NCBI RefSeq assembly: GCF_002920635.1
Contig: NZ_PQSR01000015.1
Coordinates: forward strand, 1-64,000
DNA length: 64,000 bases
Origin: Streptomyces sp. Ru72
GTDB lineage: Bacteria; Actinomycetota; Actinomycetes; Streptomycetales; Streptomycetaceae
Reading direction: 5' to 3'
Shown here: positions 44,918-54,360 of the stretch, piece by piece
Numbering within the stretch: position 1 is the stretch's first letter
Layout: each line of letters begins with the position of its first letter
Position numbers and translations under genes: made by a program
The notes under the pieces: model-generated
What the model saw: the letters and a program-made list of their open reading frames with translations, nothing else
What the model was told of the DNA's origin: nothing
Database searches by the model: none

Positions 44918-46003
44918 ATGGCTCACCAGGTCCGTGCTGTCGTCGCCCGGGGCAAGGGCGCCCCCGTCAGCCTGGAAACGATCGTCGTGCCCGACCCCGG
45001 TCCGGGTGAGGCGCTGGTCAAGATAGAGGCCTGCGGGGTCTGCCACACCGATCTGCACTACCGCGAGGGCGGCATCAGCGCCGACTTCCCCTTCCTGCTG
45101 GGCCACGAGGCCGCGGGCGTGGTGGAATCGGTGGGCGAGGGTGTCACGGACGTGGCGCCCGGTGACTTCGTCATCCTCAACTGGCGTGCGGTATGCGGCC
45201 AGTGCCGTGCCTGTCTGCGCGGCCGGCCGTGGTACTGCTTCGACACGCACAACGCCAAGCAGAAGATGACCTTGACCGACGGCACGGAGCTGTCGCCCGC
45301 GCTCGGTATCGGTGCCTTCGCGGAGAAGACCCTGGTGGCGGCCGGGCAGTGCACCAAGGTGGACCGGGCGGCCTCGGCGGCCGCCGCCGGACTGCTGGGC
45401 TGCGGAGTGATGGCGGGCATCGGCGCGGCGATCAACACCGGCAACGTGGGACGCGGTGACAGCGTGGCCGTCATCGGCTGCGGCGGTGTCGGGGACGCGG
45501 CGGTCGTCGGATCGAACCTGGCGGGTGCGGCGAAGATCATCGCGGTGGACATCGACGACCGCAAGCTGGCCACCGCGAAGAGGATGGGCGCGACCCACAC
45601 GGTCAACTCCAGTCAGACCGATCCGGTGGCGGCGATCCGGGACCTTACCGGCGGCTTCGGCGCCGATGTCGTCATCGAGGCGGTGGGCCGTCCGGAGACC
45701 TACCGGCAGGCCTTCTACGCCCGCGACCTGGCCGGCACTGTCGTTCTGGTCGGCGTACCGACCCCGGAGATGCAGCTGGAGCTGCCGCTGCTGGACGTCT
45801 TCGGCCGGGGCGGGGCGCTGAAGTCGTCCTGGTACGGCGACTGCCTGCCCTCCCGCGACTTCCCCATGCTCGTCGACCTCTATCTGCAGGGCCGGCTGGA
45901 CCTGGACGCCTTCGTCACCGAGACCATCGCGCTGGACGAGGTCGAGAAGGCCTTCGAGCGCATGCACCACGGCGATGTGCTGCGCTCGGTGGTGGTGCTG
46001 TGA
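44918..46003 (+). CDS. S-(hydroxymethyl)mycothiol dehydrogenase-type zinc alcohol dehydrogenase
   Basis: The 361-residue MDR protein has catalytic zinc ligands in [11 protein letters not shown] and [12 protein letters not shown], structural-zinc cysteines in [15 protein letters not shown], and the nucleotide fold [15 protein letters not shown]. Length and insertions fit the mycothiol-dependent formaldehyde dehydrogenase group (AdhE2/MscR) of actinomycetes. It would oxidise the formaldehyde adduct arising from oxidative demethylation of betaine. ATG 44918 has GAGGAG upstream. Its stop overlaps the next gene. Confidence 0.88.
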   Translation: MAHQVRAVVARGKGAPVSLETIVVPDPGPGEALVKIEACGVCHTDLHYREGGISADFPFLLGHEAAGVVESVGEGVTDVAPGDFVILNWRAVCGQCRACLRGRPWYCFDTHNAKQKMTLTDGTELSPALGIGAFAEKTLVAAGQCTKVDRAASAAAAGLLGCGVMAGIGAAINTGNVGRGDSVAVIGCGGVGDAAVVGSNLAGAAKIIAVDIDDRKLATAKRMGATHTVNSSQTDPVAAIRDLTGGFGADVVIEAVGRPETYRQAFYARDLAGTVVLVGVPTPEMQLELPLLDVFGRGGALKSSWYGDCLPSRDFPMLVDLYLQGRLDLDAFVTETIALDEVEKAFERMHHGDVLRSVVVL

Positions 46004-46632
46004 TGGGCGCGCGCATCGAACGGCTCGTCACCTCCGGGCGGTTCACGCTCGACGGCGGCACCTGGGACGTCGACAACAACGTGTGGATCGTCGGCGACGA
46101 CCACGAGGTGATCGTCATCGACGCCGCGCACGACGCCGGCGCCATCGCCGCCGCAGTAGGCGACCGGCGCCTGACGGCGATCGTGTGCACCCACGCCCAC
46201 AACGACCACATCGACGCCGCCCCCGCCCTGGCTGAGCGCACCGGCGCCCCGGTCCTGCTGCACCCCGACGACCTGCCGCTGTGGAAGCAGACCCATCCGG
46301 ACCGGGCGCCCGACGCGGAACTGACCGACCGGCAGACCCTGGCGGTCGCGGGCGCCGAGCTGACCGTGCTCCACACGCCAGGCCACGCCCCGGGCGCCGT
46401 CTGCCTGTACGCCCCGGCCCTCGGCGCCCTCTTCAGCGGCGACACGCTGTTCGCCGGCGGTCCGGGGGCGACGGGGCGGTCGTACAGCGATTTCCCCACC
46501 ATCATCGACTCGATCAGTCGACGCCTCCTGGCGCTGCCCGGCGACACCGTCGTGCACACCGGCCACGGGGAGACGACCACCATCGGCGCCGAAGCGCCGC
46601 ACCTTCAGGAGTGGATCGACCGCGGCTTCTGA
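46003..46632 (+). CDS. MBL-fold hydrolase, probable S-formylmycothiol hydrolase
   Basis: A 209-residue metallo-beta-lactamase-fold protein with THAHNDHIDAA (HxHxDH), HTPGHAPGAVCLY and FSGDTLFAGGPGATGRSYSD, the glyoxalase-II-like set of metal ligands. Its ATG overlaps the stop of the mycothiol dehydrogenase (TGATG). This coupling suggests that it hydrolyses the S-formylmycothiol formed by that enzyme, releasing formate. The function is inferred from context. Confidence 0.85.
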   Translation: MGARIERLVTSGRFTLDGGTWDVDNNVWIVGDDHEVIVIDAAHDAGAIAAAVGDRRLTAIVCTHAHNDHIDAAPALAERTGAPVLLHPDDLPLWKQTHPDRAPDAELTDRQTLAVAGAELTVLHTPGHAPGAVCLYAPALGALFSGDTLFAGGPGATGRSYSDFPTIIDSISRRLLALPGDTVVHTGHGETTTIGAEAPHLQEWIDRGF

Positions 46633-46799
46633 CCGCCCCACGGCCTCGCCCCGGTGACGTCCGACGACGGCGCCGGCGGCGAGGCCGTCGCTGCCCCGCC
46701 GCCACACCTTGTCGCGCCCGCTCACCTCCGCTTTCGAGGCCGCTTCGGCATGCGCGGAGAACCGGCCGCCGACCCGGCCCGAACCGGGCCCTGGACGCC

Positions 46800-46868
46800 T
46801 TGACAACGGTTCAGGGCGGCCCGCAGACTGACGTTGCGCTAATCGCAATCCGTTTCGCTATACGCACC
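46800..46868 (+). promoter_or_regulatory. Promoter with paired IclR-type operators (P2, ferredoxin-reductase operon)
   Basis: TTGACA (46800-46805), 18 bases, CAGACT (46824-46829), then GTTGCGCTAATCGCAAT (46833-46849) and GTTTCGCTATACGCACC (46852-46868), 19 bp start to start. Confidence 0.75.
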
Positions 46869-46876
46869 GAGGTGTC

Positions 46877-47239
46877 ATGATGATTCCCGCGTGCCGTCTC
46901 GCGGATCTGCCGCGAGGCGAGGCCCACCGGCTCGACATCGACCCGCCGGTCTCGGTGTTCCACACCGATGACGGCGAGCTCTTCGCCATCGACGACACCT
47001 GCACCCACCAGGACGCCTCGCTCGCCGACGGCTGGCTGGAGGGCTGCGAGGTGGAATGCCCGCTGCACGCCTCGAAGTTCGACCTGAGGACCGGAGCGGT
47101 GGACGCCCCGCCGGCCAAGCTGCCGGTGCGGACCCACGAGGTCCTGGTCGAGGACGGCATGATCTACGTCCGGCTGTCGACCGAGGCCCCCAACCTGCCG
47201 CCCTGCGTCGCCTCCCGCTTGGCCGGAGGCCCCGCGTGA
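46877..47239 (+). CDS. Rieske-type [2Fe-2S] ferredoxin
   Basis: This 120-residue protein has the Rieske ligand pairs CTHQDASL (CxH) and CPLHASKFD (CxxH), the pattern of ring-hydroxylating-oxygenase ferredoxins. It would pass electrons from the next-gene reductase to the Rieske oxygenase at 48529. Two ATGs are adjacent; GAGGTG is better spaced from the second. The stop overlaps the reductase start. Confidence 0.92.
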   Translation: MMIPACRLADLPRGEAHRLDIDPPVSVFHTDDGELFAIDDTCTHQDASLADGWLEGCEVECPLHASKFDLRTGAVDAPPAKLPVRTHEVLVEDGMIYVRLSTEAPNLPPCVASRLAGGPA

Positions 47240-48399
47240 GGACCGTCGCCGTGGTGGGCGCCTCGCTGGCCGGACTGTCGGCCGCGCGCTCGCTGCGGAA
47301 ACGGGGGTACGACGGGCGGCTGGTCGTCATCGGCGACGAGCCCCACCGTCCGTACGACAGGCCGCCGCTGTCCAAGGAGTTCCTCGCCGGCACCCTCGGC
47401 GAAGCGGATCTCGCGCTGGAGAGGGACGACGAGGACCTGGAGGCGGAATGGGTGCTCGGCGCCCGCGCCACCGGGCTCGACCGCACAGAGCGGGCGATCC
47501 GGCTCGCCGACGGCCGGGAGATCCGTGCCGACGGTGTGGTCATCGCGACCGGTGCGGCCGCGCGCACGCTGCCCGGCACCGAGGGACTCGCCGGCGTCCA
47601 TGTGCTGCGCACCCTGGACGACGCCCGCGCCCTGCGCGACGACCTGGCCCGCGGCGGACGGCTGGTGGTGATCGGCGGCGGATTCATCGGCGCCGAGGTC
47701 GCCTCCACCGCCTACGCCCTCGGGCTCGACGTGACGGTCGTGGAGGCCGCGCCGACGCCACTGGCGGGACCGCTCGGCGAGGTCATGGGCGGCATCGTCT
47801 CCGCCCTCCACGCCGACCACGGCGTACGGCTCCTGTGCGGGGTGGGGGTCAAAGGGCTGAGCGGGGAGCGGAGCGTGGACGCCGTTCTGCTCGAGGACGG
47901 CCGCAGCATCCCCGCCGACACCGTCGTCGTGGGTGTGGGCGCGCGTCCCTGTGTCGATTGGCTCGAGGGATCCGGCGTCACGCTCGACAACGGCGTGAAG
48001 TGCGGGGCCGACGGCCGCACCAGCCTCGCCCAGGTGGTCGCCGTCGGCGACTGTGCCAACTGGTACGACCCGCACACCGGAACCCACCGCCGCGTGGAGC
48101 ACTGGACCGGCGCACTGGAGCGCCCCGACACCGCCGTGGCCACGCTGCTCGCGTACGGCGCGACGCAGCCAGGCGTGCCGCGGCCGCCGTACTTCTGGTC
48201 CGACCAGTACGGCGTGAAGATCCAGTTCGTCGGCCATGCCGCCGGCGCCGACAGTGTGACGGTCGAGGAAGGCGCCACCGACGACCGGAGTTTCCTGGCT
48301 GTCTACCGCAGGGCCGGAACCCCGGTCGCCGTGCTCGGGATGAACCAGCCGAGGCTGTTCACCCGTTGGCGCAAGCAGTTCACCGCGGCCAGGTCTTGA
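47236..48399 (+). CDS. FAD-dependent ferredoxin reductase
   Basis: The 387-residue flavoprotein has an FAD motif VVGASLAGLSAARSL, YDRPPLSKEFLAG, the NAD motif VVIGGGFIGAEVASTAY and VVAVGDCANW, with the C-terminal Reductase_C domain (RPPYFWSDQYGVKIQFVGHA). It belongs to the oxygenase-coupled NADH ferredoxin reductases. GTG 47236 overlaps the ferredoxin stop, so the two make one electron-transfer unit. Confidence 0.92.
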   Translation: MRTVAVVGASLAGLSAARSLRKRGYDGRLVVIGDEPHRPYDRPPLSKEFLAGTLGEADLALERDDEDLEAEWVLGARATGLDRTERAIRLADGREIRADGVVIATGAAARTLPGTEGLAGVHVLRTLDDARALRDDLARGGRLVVIGGGFIGAEVASTAYALGLDVTVVEAAPTPLAGPLGEVMGGIVSALHADHGVRLLCGVGVKGLSGERSVDAVLLEDGRSIPADTVVVGVGARPCVDWLEGSGVTLDNGVKCGADGRTSLAQVVAVGDCANWYDPHTGTHRRVEHWTGALERPDTAVATLLAYGATQPGVPRPPYFWSDQYGVKIQFVGHAAGADSVTVEEGATDDRSFLAVYRRAGTPVAVLGMNQPRLFTRWRKQFTAARS

Positions 48400-48462
48400 C
48401 ACCGCTGATGCGGCCTCTCATGCTGCGTTGCATATGACACGCAGCGTTGCTTCATACACAAC
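48396..48462 (+). promoter_or_regulatory. Promoter with paired IclR-type operators (P3, Rieske oxygenase)
   Basis: TTGACA (48396-48401), 17 bases, CATGCT (48419-48424), then GTTGCATATGACACGCA (48427-48443) and GTTGCTTCATACACAAC (48446-48462), 19 bp start to start. The -35 overlaps the stop of the reductase gene. Confidence 0.72.
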
Positions 48463-48528
48463 GCCGTCCGAAGTCGCTCTTCCCGGCGCGTGCCCGACCC
48501 TTCCACGACGTTTCCCGAGGAGTGCAGC

Positions 48529-49662
48529 GTGACCTCGACAAGCCTGCCGGACAGCCTGATCGCCACCCTCCCCGGCTCCTCCTACACGGACCCCGGCATC
48601 TTCGCCCAGGAACAGGAGCGCATCTTCGAGACGATGTGGTTCTGTGTCGCCCGGGCGTCCGACCTGCCCAAGCCCGGTGCCTTCCGCACCGTGGACGTGG
48701 GCCGCGAGAGCATCCTCGTCACCCGGGCCCGGGACAACTCCATACGCGCCTACTTCAACGTCTGCCGGCACCGCGGCGCGAAGCTCTGCACGGAGGAGTC
48801 CGGTGAGGTCAAGCGCGCCTTCCAGTGCCCGTACCACGCGTGGACGTACGACCTGAACGGCAAGCTCGTCGCGGCGCCCAACCTCACGAAGATGCCCGAC
48901 GTCGGCCGCACCGAGTACGGCCTGGTGAGCGTGGCCGTCCGCGAATGGCTCGGCTACGTCTGGGTGTGCCTCGCGGAGAACCCGCCCTCCTTCGAGGAGG
49001 ACGTCATCGGCGAGGTGATCACCCGCCTCGGGGACGTGGAGTCGATCGAGCGCTACGACATCGACAACCTGGCGGTGGGCAAGCGGATCGTCTACGACGT
49101 CAAGGCGAACTGGAAGCTCATCATCGAGAACTTCATGGAGTGCTACCACTGCGCCACGATCCACCCGGAGCTGACCGAGGTGCTCCCCGAGTTCGCGGAC
49201 GGTTACGCGGCTCAGTACTACGTCGGCCACGGCGCCGAGTTCGGCGAGGAGATCCAGGGCTTCACCGTGGACGGCTCCGAGGGCCTCGACCGGATTCCCG
49301 GTGTCTCCGAGGAGCAGGACCGCCGCTACTACGCGATCACCGTCAAGCCGCAGGTCTTCATCAACCTGGTGCCCGACCACGTGATCTTCCACCGTATGTA
49401 CCCGGTGGCGGTCGACCGCACGATCGTCGAGTGCGACTGGCTCTACTTGCCGGGCGTGGTGGAGAGCGGCAAGGACGTCAGCCGGTCCGTGGAGCTCTTC
49501 GACCGCGTCAACCGCCAGGACTTCGACGCCTGCGAGCGCACGCAGCCCGGTATGAGCTCCCGGCTGTACGCCAAGGGCGGCGTGCTCGTGCCCAGTGAGC
49601 ACCACATCGGCGCCTTCCACGACTGGGTGCACGAGCGCCTCGGCACCCGGCAGCCGGAGTAG
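48529..49662 (+). CDS. Rieske oxygenase, glycine betaine monooxygenase (GbcA-like)
   Basis: The 377-residue alpha subunit has the Rieske cluster CRHRGAKLC and CPYHAWTYDLNG and the mononuclear-iron site NFMECYHCATIHPE. Short length and sequence fit the quaternary-ammonium demethylases such as glycine betaine monooxygenase, which make dimethylglycine and formaldehyde. Neighbouring betA, betB and dimethylglycine oxidase genes support that role; stachydrine or carnitine are alternatives. GTG 48529 is preferred because GAGGAG lies seven bases upstream; an earlier in-frame GTG at 48490 lacks one. Confidence 0.88.
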   Translation: MTSTSLPDSLIATLPGSSYTDPGIFAQEQERIFETMWFCVARASDLPKPGAFRTVDVGRESILVTRARDNSIRAYFNVCRHRGAKLCTEESGEVKRAFQCPYHAWTYDLNGKLVAAPNLTKMPDVGRTEYGLVSVAVREWLGYVWVCLAENPPSFEEDVIGEVITRLGDVESIERYDIDNLAVGKRIVYDVKANWKLIIENFMECYHCATIHPELTEVLPEFADGYAAQYYVGHGAEFGEEIQGFTVDGSEGLDRIPGVSEEQDRRYYAITVKPQVFINLVPDHVIFHRMYPVAVDRTIVECDWLYLPGVVESGKDVSRSVELFDRVNRQDFDACERTQPGMSSRLYAKGGVLVPSEHHIGAFHDWVHERLGTRQPE

Positions 49663-49710
49663 CCCCGGCGAGGCGGGCGGCCCGCGGCCGGCGCCCGCGT
49701 GCGGGCACGG

Positions 49711-50508
49711 TCAGCCGAGGTACCCCATGCGATGGCTGATCTCCTCCGCGCCCTTGAGGAGCACCGGAGCGAGCTCGTGCATGCGCTCCTCGGTGAACCG
49801 GTACGAGGGCCCGGAGGCGCTGATCGAGGCGATGACCTGTCCGTCGCGGTCGCGGATCGGCGCCGCCATCGCGTGCAGCCCTATCTCCAGTTCCTCCAGC
49901 GTCCAGGCGTAGCCGCGCTCGCGGGACTCGGCGAGGTTCTTCTCCAGCTTCGTCTTCGCGGTGATCGTGTGCGGGGTCACCTTCTTCAGGCCGGCCTCCG
50001 CCAGCAGTGCGGCGCGCTCCTTGGCGGGCAGATGGGCCAGCAGGATCTTGCCGCTCGAGGTGGCGTGCAGCGGGGTCAGCTCCCCGACCCAGTTGTGCGC
50101 GGCGACGGCGGCCGGACCGCGCACCTGGTACAGGTTGATCGCATAGTGCTCCTGCATGACGGCGATGTTGACCGTCTCGCCGATCTCCTCCGCGAGCCGC
50201 TCGCACACCGGACGGCCCTGCTGGGTGAGGTCGAGACGGCCCGTGACCGCGCCCGCCAGGCGTACGATGCCGAAGCCGAGCCGGTACTTGCCGCGCTCGC
50301 CCGACTGCTCCACCAGGCCGCGCGCCTCCAGGGCTCCGAGCAGCCGGAACGCGGTGGACTTGTGGACATCGATCTCGGCGGCCACCTCGCTGACGCCCGC
50401 CTCGCCGCGCTGGGCCAGGATCTCGAGCACACTGATGGCGCGGTCGACGGACTGCACCCCGCCGGCCTGTGAACCGTTCGTTTCGGCATCCGGACTGAAG
50501 TTGCTCAT
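49711..50508 (-). CDS. IclR-family regulator of the choline/betaine regulon
   Basis: The 265-residue protein has the IclR winged helix (SVDRAISVLEILAQRGEAGV, VHKSTAFRLLGALEARGLVE) and an effector domain with GELTPLHATSSGKILLAH and the C-terminal AAPIRDRDGQVIASISASGP. It sits in the middle of the cluster, divergent from betA, and is the only regulator there, so it is the likely ligand of the repeated 17-bp sites. A further site-like sequence, GTGAAACTATACGCGCA (50510-50526), overlaps its own start, and no clear ribosome site is visible, suggesting autoregulation. Confidence 0.9.
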   Translation of the reverse strand: MSNFSPDAETNGSQAGGVQSVDRAISVLEILAQRGEAGVSEVAAEIDVHKSTAFRLLGALEARGLVEQSGERGKYRLGFGIVRLAGAVTGRLDLTQQGRPVCERLAEEIGETVNIAVMQEHYAINLYQVRGPAAVAAHNWVGELTPLHATSSGKILLAHLPAKERAALLAEAGLKKVTPHTITAKTKLEKNLAESRERGYAWTLEELEIGLHAMAAPIRDRDGQVIASISASGPSYRFTEERMHELAPVLLKGAEEISHRMGYLG

Positions 50509-50568
50509 GGTGAAACTATACGCGCAGTAAACAACGACCATGCAAGTAACCCCCGCGAAACGAAGACC

Positions 50569-50610
50569 TTGCAAGTTGCGCGGACCGCAACCTAGTGCGT
50601 ATAGCGATAC
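50569..50610 (+). promoter_or_regulatory. Paired IclR-type operators between iclR and betA (P4)
   Basis: GTTGCGCGGACCGCAAC (50575-50591), a perfect palindrome, and AGTGCGTATAGCGATAC (50594-50610), 19 bp start to start. TTGCAA (50569-50574) and CTAGTG (50592-50597) flank the first site exactly, so here the operator fills the promoter spacer. Confidence 0.72.
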
Positions 50611-50663
50611 CCGTACTAGCATGCCCCGCGTATCGACGGCGCGAGCGAGCGAGACGAGGCACC

Positions 50664-52334
50664 ATGGCTCCCCTGCATTACGACTTCGTCATCGTCGGCG
50701 GTGGATCAGCCGGCAGCGCACTGGCGAACCGGCTCTCGGCCGACCCCGGAAACCGGGTGCTCGTGCTGGAGGCGGGCCGCTCCGACTATCCCTGGGACGT
50801 GTTCATCCACATGCCCGCGGCGCTGACCTACCCCATAGGCAGCCGCTTCTACGACTGGAAGTACGAGTCCGAGCCCGAACCCCACATGGGCGGCCGGCGC
50901 ATCTACCACGCCCGCGGCAAGGTGCTGGGCGGCTCCAGCAGCATCAACGGCATGATCTTCCAGCGCGGCAACCCGATGGACTACGAGCGCTGGGCCGCCG
51001 ACCCCGGCATGGAGACCTGGGACTACGCCCACTGTCTGCCGTACTTCCGGCGGATGGAGAACTGTCTCGCGGCCGACCCCGACGACGAGTTCCGCGGCCA
51101 CGACGGCCCCCTCGTCCTGGAGCGCGGCCCGGCGACCAACCCGCTCTTCACCGCATTCCTGAAGGCCACCCAGGAGGCGGGCTACGCACCCACGGACGAC
51201 GTCAACGGCTACCGGCAGGAGGGTTTCGCGAAGTTCGACCGCAATGTCCACCGCGGGCGTCGGCTGTCGGCTTCCAAGGCGTACCTCAAGCCCGCGATGA
51301 AGCGGCCGAACCTCACGGTGAGGACCCGCGCCTTCGTCACCCGGGTCCTCTTCGAGGGCAAGCGCGCCGTCGGCGTCGAGTACCGGCACGGCCGTGGCGC
51401 CGCCCAGCAGGTCCGGGCCGGTGAGGTGATCCTGTGCGGCGGCGCCATCAACTCCCCGCAGCTGCTCCAGCTCTCCGGCGTCGGCAACGCCGCCGAGCTG
51501 TCCGCCCTCGGCATCGACGTCGTCCACGACCTGCCGGGGGTCGGCGAGAACATGCAGGACCACCTGGAGGTGTACGTCCAGTACGCCTGTAAGCAGCCCG
51601 TCTCCATGCAGCCGTACATGGCGAAGTGGCGCGCGCCCCTCATCGGGCTGCAGTGGCTGTTCCGCAAGGGCCCGGCGGCCACCAACCACTTCGAGGCCGG
51701 TGGTTTCGCCCGCAGCAACGAGGACGTCGAGTACCCCAACCTGATGTTCCACTTCCTGCCCGTCGCGGTCCGCTACGACGGCTCCTCACCGGCCGGCGGC
51801 CACGGCTACCAGGTGCACGTCGGGCCCATGTACTCCGACGCGATCGGCTCCGTGAAGATCAAGAGCAGGGACCCGCGCGAGCACCCCGCGCTGCGCTTCA
51901 ACTACCTGTCCACCGAGCAGGATCGCCGCGAGTGGGTCGAGGCCATCCGCGTCGCCCGCCAGATCCTCAACCAGCCCGCGCTCGCCCCCTACAACGGCGG
52001 CGAGATCTCGCCCGGACCCTCCGTCGAGACCGACGAGGAGATCCTCGCCTGGGTCGCCAAGGAGGGCGAGACCGCCCTGCACCCCTCGTGCACCTGCAAG
52101 ATGGGCACCGACGAGATGTCCGTCGTCGACCCGCTGAGCATGAAGGTGCATGGCCTGGAGGGGCTGCGCGTGGTGGACGCGTCGGTGATGCCGTACGTCA
52201 CCAACGGCAACATCTACGCCCCCGTGATGATGGTCGCCGAGAAGGCGTCCGACCTCATCCTCGGCAAGGAGCCGCTGACGCCCTCCAAGGCCGCCTACTA
52301 CCGGCACCGCGACGCCCAGAAGCAGGCCGGGTAG
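50664..52334 (+). CDS. betA: Choline dehydrogenase (GMC oxidoreductase)
   Basis: The 556-residue flavoprotein begins [20 protein letters not shown], continues with the GMC signature [20 protein letters not shown] and the second signature [15 protein letters not shown], and ends with the catalytic His-Asn region [10 protein letters not shown] and [14 protein letters not shown]. BetA oxidises choline to betaine aldehyde (and on to betaine). GACGAGG precedes the ATG. The MTHFR-like gene follows after three bases. Confidence 0.93.
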   Translation: MAPLHYDFVIVGGGSAGSALANRLSADPGNRVLVLEAGRSDYPWDVFIHMPAALTYPIGSRFYDWKYESEPEPHMGGRRIYHARGKVLGGSSSINGMIFQRGNPMDYERWAADPGMETWDYAHCLPYFRRMENCLAADPDDEFRGHDGPLVLERGPATNPLFTAFLKATQEAGYAPTDDVNGYRQEGFAKFDRNVHRGRRLSASKAYLKPAMKRPNLTVRTRAFVTRVLFEGKRAVGVEYRHGRGAAQQVRAGEVILCGGAINSPQLLQLSGVGNAAELSALGIDVVHDLPGVGENMQDHLEVYVQYACKQPVSMQPYMAKWRAPLIGLQWLFRKGPAATNHFEAGGFARSNEDVEYPNLMFHFLPVAVRYDGSSPAGGHGYQVHVGPMYSDAIGSVKIKSRDPREHPALRFNYLSTEQDRREWVEAIRVARQILNQPALAPYNGGEISPGPSVETDEEILAWVAKEGETALHPSCTCKMGTDEMSVVDPLSMKVHGLEGLRVVDASVMPYVTNGNIYAPVMMVAEKASDLILGKEPLTPSKAAYYRHRDAQKQAG

Positions 52335-52337
52335 GCC

Positions 52338-53171
52338 TTGGGTGCCGAGGCCCTGCGGGCGCTGCTCGACCGCGTCCGCTACGAGGTGCTGCCGGCGAGG
52401 GCCACCGAGGAGAAGGTCCTCGCCCATGTCCCGCGCGACGTCCAGGTCACGGTCACGGCGTCGCCGGTCAAGGGCCTGGAGCCGACCCTCGTCCTGACCG
52501 AGCGGCTCACCGCGCACGGCTTCCGCGTCGTCCCGCACGTGCCCGCACGGCTGCTGCGGGACGACACGCACCTGAAGGACGTCGCCGAGCGGCTGCGTGC
52601 GGCGGGTGTCGACGACGTGTTCGTGCCGGCGGGCGACGCCGATCCGCCGGCCGGGCCGTACGACGGGGCCCTGCCGGTGCTGCGCCGGCTCGGCGAGCTG
52701 GGCAGGCCCTTCGCGCACATGGGGATCACCGGGTATCCGGAGAGCCATCCGCTCATCCACGACGACATCACCATCCAGGCGATGTGGGACAAGCGCGCGC
52801 ACGCCACGTACATCGTCAGCAACCTGTGCTTCGACCCGCGCGTGCTCGGCGACTGGATCGCCCGGATAAGGCGCCGGGACGTCGCGCTGCCCGTGTACGT
52901 GGGGGTCGCCGGGCCGGTGCAGCGGGCCAAGCTGCTGTCCATGGCGACGAAGATCGGGGTGGGGGAGTCGACGCGCTTCCTGACCAGGCACCCGTCGTGG
53001 TTCCTGCGGTTCGCGACGCCGGGCGGGTACGCGCCCGAGAGACTGCTCACCCGCGCGGCGGAGACGCTCACGGCGCCTTCGGCGGCGGTGGCGGGCCTGC
53101 ACCTGTTCACCTTCAACCAGATCGCGGAGACCGAGAGCTGGCGCCGCGCACTGCTCGACAGGCTCCACTGA
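52338..53171 (+). CDS. Methylenetetrahydrofolate reductase-like protein
   Basis: This 277-residue TIM-barrel protein resembles MetF: VTVTASPVKGLEPTLVLTER, VFVPAGDADPPAGPYDGALP, MGITGYPESHPLI and LHLFTFNQIAETESWRRALL. It differs from the main biosynthetic MetF by its context, a TTG start three bases after betA, in a catabolic operon. It may handle methyl- or methylene-THF formed during betaine demethylation. The exact reaction is not established from sequence. Confidence 0.8.
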   Translation: MGAEALRALLDRVRYEVLPARATEEKVLAHVPRDVQVTVTASPVKGLEPTLVLTERLTAHGFRVVPHVPARLLRDDTHLKDVAERLRAAGVDDVFVPAGDADPPAGPYDGALPVLRRLGELGRPFAHMGITGYPESHPLIHDDITIQAMWDKRAHATYIVSNLCFDPRVLGDWIARIRRRDVALPVYVGVAGPVQRAKLLSMATKIGVGESTRFLTRHPSWFLRFATPGGYAPERLLTRAAETLTAPSAAVAGLHLFTFNQIAETESWRRALLDRLH

Positions 53172-53227
53172 GCCCGGGGACGGCCGTATGTACCGGCAGC
53201 CGTATACAACAGCCGTGTACGAACACC

Positions 53228-53264
53228 GGGCGGGGCCGGAACCCAGGTGGTTCCGGCCCCGCCC
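53228..53264. terminator. Bidirectional hairpin terminator
   Basis: A perfect 16-bp stem (GGGCGGGGCCGGAACC and GGTTCCGGCCCCGCCC) with loop CAGGT lies between the convergent MTHFR-like and purU genes. Confidence 0.85.
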
Positions 53265-53279
53265 GTTCTGCGGGGGTGC

Positions 53280-54152
53280 TCAGCGGAAGACCACCGTGCG
53301 GTTGCCCTCCACCATCACGCGGCTCTCGGTGTGCCACTTCACCGCGCGGGCCAGGACCTGGGCCTCCACGTCCCGGCCGACCGTGACGAGTTCGTCCGGG
53401 TCGAGGGAGTGGTCCACCCGGACCACGTCCTGCTCGATGATCTGGCCCTCGTCCAGGTCCGGCGTCACATAGTGGGCCGTCGCGCCGACCAGCTTCACAC
53501 CGCGTTCGTACGCCTGCTGGTAGGGCTTCGCGCCCTTGAAGCTCGGCAGGAAGGAGTGGTGGATGTTGATGGCGCGGCCCTCCAGCTCCTTGCACAGGTC
53601 GTCCGAGAGCACCTGCATGTAGCGGGCCAGGACCACGAGGTCGATGTCCAGCTCCCGGACCAGCTCCAGCAGGCGCGCCTCGGCCTCGGGCTTGGTCTCC
53701 CTGGTCACCGGGACGTGGTGGAAGGGGATGCCGTAGGTCTCCGCGAGGGCCTCGAAGTCCCGGTGGTTGGAGACGATGGCCGGGATCTCGATGTTGAGGG
53801 CGCCGGTGCGGCGGCGGAAGAGCAGGTCGTTGAGGCAGTGACCGAACTTCGAGACCATGATCAGCGTCCGCGTCGGCGTCGCGGCGTCCCGGAGGGTCCA
53901 GGAGATGCCGTGGGCCTCGGCGACCGGGCCGAAGCGGTAACGCAGATGTTCCAGGGTGATGTCCGGATCGGACACATCGAAGTGGACCCTCATGAAGAAG
54001 CGGTCCTGAAGGCGGTCGTCGAACTGCTGGCTCTGCAGGATGTTGCCCGAGTTCCTGACCAGGAAGCCGCTCACGGCATGGACCAGTCCGGCTCTGTCCG
54101 GGCAGGAGAAGGTGAGGACGTACTCGTCGCCGGGTTGCGGTCGAGGGGACAT
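53280..54152 (-). CDS. purU: Formyltetrahydrofolate deformylase
   Basis: The 290-residue PurU has an N-terminal ACT domain (YVLTFSCPDRAGLVHAVSGF) and a formyltransferase domain with SKFGHCLNDLLFRRRTG, IPFHHVPVTRETK, the catalytic Asn/His region INIHHSFLPSFKGAKPY and the Asp in GATAHYVTPDLDEG. It releases formate from 10-formyl-THF and so regenerates THF while methyl groups are being burned. ATG 54152 has GGAGG seven bases upstream. Its promoter carries paired operators of the regulon. Confidence 0.93.
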   Translation of the reverse strand: MSPRPQPGDEYVLTFSCPDRAGLVHAVSGFLVRNSGNILQSQQFDDRLQDRFFMRVHFDVSDPDITLEHLRYRFGPVAEAHGISWTLRDAATPTRTLIMVSKFGHCLNDLLFRRRTGALNIEIPAIVSNHRDFEALAETYGIPFHHVPVTRETKPEAEARLLELVRELDIDLVVLARYMQVLSDDLCKELEGRAINIHHSFLPSFKGAKPYQQAYERGVKLVGATAHYVTPDLDEGQIIEQDVVRVDHSLDPDELVTVGRDVEAQVLARAVKWHTESRVMVEGNRTVVFR

Positions 54153-54168
54153 GCGCAGGCCTCCGTCT

Positions 54169-54234
54169 GATGCGTAATGCACAACGCGATGAGCAATACG
54201 CAACATAGTTGGGGCGAAGGCGGTCGGCGGTCAA
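54169..54234 (-). promoter_or_regulatory. purU promoter with paired IclR-type operators (P5)
   Basis: On the minus strand TTGACC (54234-54229), 18 bases, AACTAT (54210-54205), followed directly by the two sites. Written on the plus strand these are GATGAGCAATACGCAAC (54188-54204) and GATGCGTAATGCACAAC (54169-54185), 19 bp apart. Confidence 0.75.
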
Positions 54235-54274
54235 GACGGGGGACGTTCGGCTCTTGTGAAAACGACGGGACCCC

Positions 54275-54337
54275 TTGACGTACGTCGGCCCTTCGGTCAG
54301 GGTTCCCCCACAAGCAATTCGATGCGCGATGCGCAAC
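54275..54337 (+). promoter_or_regulatory. betB-transporter promoter with paired IclR-type operators (P6)
   Basis: TTGACG (54275-54280), 17 bases, CAGGGT (54298-54303), then GTTCCCCCACAAGCAAT (54302-54318, a weak match) and GATGCGCGATGCGCAAC (54321-54337), again 19 bp apart. Confidence 0.68.
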
Positions 54338-54360
54338 GAAACCTCCGAAGGGCTCCGCGC

